Source: Gammaproteobacteria bacterium
Lineage (GTDB): Bacteria > Pseudomonadota > Gammaproteobacteria > Enterobacterales > Kangiellaceae
Assembly (NCBI GenBank): GCA_013373545.1
Contig: JABXHQ010000057.1
Location: 1-49,400 of the forward strand
Direction: 5' to 3'
DNA length: 49,400 bases
In this document: one piece after another, positions 45,453 through 49,400 of the stretch
How the letters are laid out: every line of letters starts with the position of its first letter
Numbering within the stretch: the stretch's first letter is position 1
Program-made: the position numbers and the translations under genes
Notes under the pieces: model-generated
What the model was told of the DNA's origin: nothing
Seen by the model: only the letters and a program-made list of their open reading frames with translations
Database searches by the model: none

Positions 45453-46577
45453 TTGAGTCAACCCGCCATCCTCATCCTCGAAGACGGAACCCTATTTAAA
45501 GGAAAAGCCATCGGTGCTGACGGTCTTGCCGTTGGCGAAGTGGTTTTCAACACCGCCATGACGGGTTATCAGGAAATTCTGACCGATCCATCTTACGCCC
45601 AACAAATGGTCACGTTAACTTATCCACATATTGGTAATACTGGAACCAATGAAGAAGACCAAGAGTCCAGTCAAATTTGGGCAACCGGTTTAATCATTCG
45701 TGACTTGCCGTTATTGGCCAGTAACTATCGTAATCAACAGTCATTGTCCGACTATTTAAAGCAACGTAATGTGCTGGGAATTGCAGACATCGACACCCGC
45801 AAGTTGACCCGTATTTTGCGCGAAAAAGGTGCGTTATCCGGCGCTATAATGGCGGGCGACATCGACGAAGAAAAAGCGTTAGCCGCAGCACGTGCATTTC
45901 CTGGCTTGAAAGGCATGGACTTGGCGAAGGAAGTTTCACAAAAGGCTAGCTCGCAATGGACCAGCTCTACTTGGACCATTGAGCAAGGCTATGGTGAGCT
46001 GACTGAAAAGCGTTTTAAAGTGGTGGCATATGACTTTGGCGCCAAGAGTAATATTTTACGAATGTTGGTAGAACGTGGCTGCGAACTCACTGTCGTTCCT
46101 GCGCAAACGCCTGCTGAAGAGGTACTGGCGCTGAATCCTGATGGCGTGTTTTTATCGAACGGCCCGGGTGACCCAGAGCCTTGCGATTATGCCATTGCGG
46201 CGATTCAAACTTTGCTGGAGCGAAATATCCCGACCTTTGGAATTTGTTTGGGTCATCAACTTCTGGCGCTGGCCAGCGGTGCGAAAACAATCAAGATGAA
46301 GTTTGGCCATCACGGTGCCAATCACCCGGTTAAAGACTTGGAACATGACCGAGTGATGATTACTTCGCAAAACCACGGTTTCGCTGTCGACGAAGACAGC
46401 CTTCCTGACAATTTAAAAGCGACTCATGTTTCTTTGTTTGATGGCAGCTTGCAAGGCATACATCGCACTGATAAGCCGGCGTTTGGTTTCCAAGGACATC
46501 CCGAAGCTAGCCCCGGTCCGCACGATGCCGCGCCATTGTTTGACCACTTTGTCGAACTAATGCAGGCCAATCGTTAA
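45453..46577 (+). CDS. carA: Carbamoyl-phosphate synthase small subunit
   Basis: A 374-residue glutamine amidotransferase subunit. N-terminal CPSase domain ([34 protein letters not shown]) and class I amidotransferase domain with nucleophile Cys265 (GICLGHQLL) and [11 protein letters not shown]. It hydrolyses glutamine and passes ammonia to CarB for arginine and pyrimidine synthesis. The start is TTG at 45453 after a GGAGGT site; the frame is open to 45351 but that would include the leader hairpin. Confidence 0.96.
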   Translation: MSQPAILILEDGTLFKGKAIGADGLAVGEVVFNTAMTGYQEILTDPSYAQQMVTLTYPHIGNTGTNEEDQESSQIWATGLIIRDLPLLASNYRNQQSLSDYLKQRNVLGIADIDTRKLTRILREKGALSGAIMAGDIDEEKALAAARAFPGLKGMDLAKEVSQKASSQWTSSTWTIEQGYGELTEKRFKVVAYDFGAKSNILRMLVERGCELTVVPAQTPAEEVLALNPDGVFLSNGPGDPEPCDYAIAAIQTLLERNIPTFGICLGHQLLALASGAKTIKMKFGHHGANHPVKDLEHDRVMITSQNHGFAVDEDSLPDNLKATHVSLFDGSLQGIHRTDKPAFGFQGHPEASPGPHDAAPLFDHFVELMQANR

Positions 46578-46635
46578 GTGCATAGTTAATGCAGGATAGA
46601 CATGAGAATTAATGAATTAAAAGGTGCAGCCAATA

Positions 46636-49400
46636 ATGCCAAAACGAAGTGATATCAACAGTATTTTAATTTTAGGCGCTGGCCCAATTATTATCGGCCA
46701 AGCGTGTGAGTTTGATTACTCCGGTGCACAAGCTTGTAAAGCGCTTCGCGAAGAAGGTTACCGAGTTATTTTGGTTAACTCGAACCCCGCGACCATTATG
46801 ACTGATCCCGAAATGGCCGATAAAACTTACATTGAACCATTGCATTGGGAAGTTGTTGCGAAAATTATTGAGAAAGAAAAACCGGATGCGTTATTGCCGA
46901 CAATGGGTGGTCAGACAGCGCTTAATTGTGCATTAGATTTAGCCTCTCGTGGTGTTTTAGAAATTCACGGTGTGTCGATGATTGGCGCAACTCGAGAAGC
47001 CATCGATAAAGCGGAAGACCGCGACCTATTTGCCAAAGCGATGCGCAAGATTGGTTTAGACATGCCGCGCTCCGGAATAGCTCACAGCATGAAAGACGCT
47101 TATGAAGTGCTCGAATATGTCGGATTTCCTTGCATCATCCGTCCTTCATTTACGATGGGTGGAACCGGTGGCGGGATTGCTTATAACCGCGAAGAGTTTG
47201 AAGAAATTTGTGGTCGCGGACTCGACTTATCGCCCACCCATGAGTTGTTAATTGATGAGTCATTGATTGGCTGGAAAGAGTATGAAATGGAAGTGGTTCG
47301 CGATAAAGCTGACAACTGCATTATTGTATGTTCCATCGAAAACTTTGACCCAATGGGGGTTCACACCGGCGACTCGATTACGGTTGCTCCAGCACAAACG
47401 CTCACCGACAAAGAATATCAGATTATGCGTAACGCTTCGCTTGAAGTTTTACGTGAAATTGGTGTTGAGACAGGTGGCTCGAATGTGCAGTTTGCGGTTA
47501 ACCCAAAAGATGGTCGGTTAGTCGTTATTGAAATGAATCCACGGGTGTCGCGTTCATCTGCTCTGGCTTCGAAAGCTACCGGTTTTCCAATTGCAAAAGT
47601 AGCGGCAAAATTAGCGGTTGGTTATACCTTAGATGAGTTGCAAAATGAAATTACCGGTGGGAAAACGCCTGCGTCGTTTGAGCCGAGCATCGATTATGTT
47701 GTGACCAAAATTCCGCGATTTAATTTTGAGAAATTCCCAAACTCGGATGCAACGTTAACCACTCAGATGAAGTCGGTTGGCGAGGTCATGGCGATCGGTC
47801 GTACCTTACAAGAGTCTATGCAAAAAGCATTGCGTGGGCTTGAACAAGGTAAGTCGGGCTTTGACCCTATTCTTGATTTAAATGATCCAGAGCTGAAGGA
47901 TATTTTACGCCAAAAACTATCGGTGCCGGGTTGTGATCGCATTTGGTACATTGCGGATGCCTTCCGTGCAGGCTACTCAATGGATGATATTTTTGAACTG
48001 ACTAATATCGATCCATGGTTTTTGGTACAAATTGAAGAGATCGTAAACTTAGAAGCGACCTTTGCTGAAATGTCGATGGCAGACGTTACCGCTGATATTT
48101 TACGCCAATATAAACGCAAAGGTTTTTCTGATGCCCGTTTAGCCGATTTAATTGGCGCTTCGGAAAAAGAAATGCGCAAATTGCGTAACAAATTAAAGGT
48201 TCACCCAGTTTACAAACGCGTTGACACTTGTGCTGCAGAGTTTGCTACTAGTACCGCTTATATGTACTCCACGTATGAAGATGAGTGTGAATCAAACCCA
48301 AGCGACCGGGAAAAAATCATGGTGCTCGGTGGCGGACCAAACCGTATTGGTCAAGGTATCGAATTCGATTATTGTTGTGTTCACGCAGCGCTTGCGATGC
48401 GAGAAGATGGTTACGAAACAATTATGGTCAACTGTAATCCGGAAACGGTTTCTACCGATTACGATACTTCTGACCGATTGTATTTTGAATCAGTAACACT
48501 AGAAGATGTTCTTGAAATCGTTCGGGTTGAAAAGCCAAAAGGCGTTATTGTTCACTATGGTGGACAAACACCGCTGAAAATTTGCCGCGCATTAGAAGCC
48601 GAAGGCGTTACGATTATTGGAACTTCTCCTGACGCAATTGACCGCGCGGAAGATCGAGAGCGCTTCCAGCGTGCTATCGACAAATTAGGATTAAAGCAGC
48701 CACCTAATCGCACTGCGCGTACTTTGGAAGAAGGTCTGCGGTTGGCCGATGAAATTGGTTACCCATTAGTGGTACGGCCGTCGTACGTACTGGGTGGTCG
48801 CGCGATGGAAATCGTCTACGGTGAAGAAGAGTTACGCCGTTACATGAATGAAGCGGTTAGCGTTTCAAATGAATCACCAGTTTTGTTGGATCGTTTTTTA
48901 GATGACGCAATTGAGGTTGATGTTGACTGTATTTATGACGGTGAGCAATGCTTAATTGGCGGCATTATGGAACATATTGAACAAGCGGGTGTTCACTCAG
49001 GCGACTCAGCTTGTGCCATTCCACCGCACTCACTTAGCGTTGAAATTCAAGATGAGCTACGCAAGCAAGTTGCCGCGATGGCGAAAGAGTTAAATGTACG
49101 TGGTTTAATGAACACACAATTCGCGATTAAAGGTCAAGATATCTATGTTCTTGAAGTTAACCCGCGTGCATCGCGAACCGTTCCGTTTGTTTCTAAAGCA
49201 ACCGGGTTGCAACTCGCTAAAATTGCCGCTCGTGTAATGGCAGGCACAACGCTCGCTGAGCAAGGCACCATTACCGAAGTGATTCCACCATTCTACTCAG
49301 TTAAAGAACCTGTTTTCCCATTTAATAAATTCCCTGGTTCCGATCCTATCTTAGGTCCGGAAATGAAATCGACCGGTGAAGCTATGGGTGTAGGGGAAAC
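46636..49400 (+). CDS. carB: Carbamoyl-phosphate synthase large subunit (3' end beyond window)
   Basis: About 921 codons are visible of a protein that is normally near 1070 residues. Starts [20 protein letters not shown], with the first ATP-grasp carboxyphosphate domain ([31 protein letters not shown]), the oligomerisation region, and most of the second ATP-grasp half ([54 protein letters not shown]). The allosteric domain lies off the right edge. It lies 58 bases after carA. Confidence 0.97.
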   Translation, partial: MPKRSDINSILILGAGPIIIGQACEFDYSGAQACKALREEGYRVILVNSNPATIMTDPEMADKTYIEPLHWEVVAKIIEKEKPDALLPTMGGQTALNCALDLASRGVLEIHGVSMIGATREAIDKAEDRDLFAKAMRKIGLDMPRSGIAHSMKDAYEVLEYVGFPCIIRPSFTMGGTGGGIAYNREEFEEICGRGLDLSPTHELLIDESLIGWKEYEMEVVRDKADNCIIVCSIENFDPMGVHTGDSITVAPAQTLTDKEYQIMRNASLEVLREIGVETGGSNVQFAVNPKDGRLVVIEMNPRVSRSSALASKATGFPIAKVAAKLAVGYTLDELQNEITGGKTPASFEPSIDYVVTKIPRFNFEKFPNSDATLTTQMKSVGEVMAIGRTLQESMQKALRGLEQGKSGFDPILDLNDPELKDILRQKLSVPGCDRIWYIADAFRAGYSMDDIFELTNIDPWFLVQIEEIVNLEATFAEMSMADVTADILRQYKRKGFSDARLADLIGASEKEMRKLRNKLKVHPVYKRVDTCAAEFATSTAYMYSTYEDECESNPSDREKIMVLGGGPNRIGQGIEFDYCCVHAALAMREDGYETIMVNCNPETVSTDYDTSDRLYFESVTLEDVLEIVRVEKPKGVIVHYGGQTPLKICRALEAEGVTIIGTSPDAIDRAEDRERFQRAIDKLGLKQPPNRTARTLEEGLRLADEIGYPLVVRPSYVLGGRAMEIVYGEEELRRYMNEAVSVSNESPVLLDRFLDDAIEVDVDCIYDGEQCLIGGIMEHIEQAGVHSGDSACAIPPHSLSVEIQDELRKQVAAMAKELNVRGLMNTQFAIKGQDIYVLEVNPRASRTVPFVSKATGLQLAKIAARVMAGTTLAEQGTITEVIPPFYSVKEPVFPFNKFPGSDPILGPEMKSTGEAMGVGE

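Overview
The window is an ordinary, gene-dense chromosomal segment of a gammaproteobacterium of moderate GC. Supporting this are a Fur/BamE divergent pair, fxsA beside groESL, an aa3-type cytochrome oxidase cluster, recN-nadK next to hrcA-grpE-dnaK-dnaJ, and dapB-carAB. HrcA with a CIRCE operator is absent from enteric bacteria but present in several marine and aquatic gammaproteobacterial lineages. A Kangiella-like (Kangiellaceae) relative fits, but that is inference from gene order and base composition. No tRNA, rRNA, IS element, prophage, CRISPR array or integrase was seen.

Layout. 1-3995 (minus): a regulator with a degenerate GGDEF domain, then cutA and dsbD (cut by the left edge). 4173-6806: fxsA and groES-groEL, with a perfect CIRCE operator overlapping a sigma-32-type promoter. 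6934-9222: a cyclase-FHA fusion, a ParA-like ATPase and an XRE-type regulator. 9237-11408 (minus): a lysine/alanine-rich histone H1-like protein, an uncharacterised exported protein and a small thioesterase. 11476-14641: a VWA lipoprotein, an ECF sigma factor and a membrane protein likely to be its partner. 14756-23404: the cytochrome c oxidase region (coxB with fused cytochrome c, coxA, ctaG, coxC, DUF2909, surf1, a SCO-like protein, ctaA, ctaB, sco). 23401-28297: an envelope/glycan group (LpxL-like acyltransferase, three glycosyltransferases, a membrane-anchored methyltransferase). 28412-31164: small membrane proteins and lipoproteins, DoxX, a second ECF sigma factor with a zinc-type anti-sigma, and bamE. 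31271-39564: fur, recN, nadK and the hrcA-grpE-dnaK-dnaJ heat-shock group. 39627-44026: a sensor with NMT1, CHASE, PAS, GGDEF and EAL domains, then a methyltransferase. 44099-49400: dapB, a 526-base non-coding gap, carA and the first part of carB.

How it fits together. The two chaperone loci look differently wired. groESL carries both CIRCE (HrcA repression) and a sigma-32-like promoter. grpE and dnaK show sigma-32-like promoters but no CIRCE, so the HrcA encoded here probably acts on groESL at a distance. The oxidase region holds structural subunits, copper insertion proteins (CtaG, SCO and a second SCO-like protein) and heme A synthesis, enough to build a caa3-type enzyme.

The most interesting item is in the dapB-carA gap. 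About 180 bases there (roughly 45098-45277) have seven GGA motifs in under 90 bases, most in the loops of small hairpins, and end in a strong intrinsic terminator. This is the architecture of CsrB/RsmY/RsmZ RNAs that sequester CsrA/RsmA. A partial GacA/UvrY-type box lies about 120-140 bases upstream. It is followed by a separate carA leader with its own terminator-like hairpin just before a TTG-started carA.
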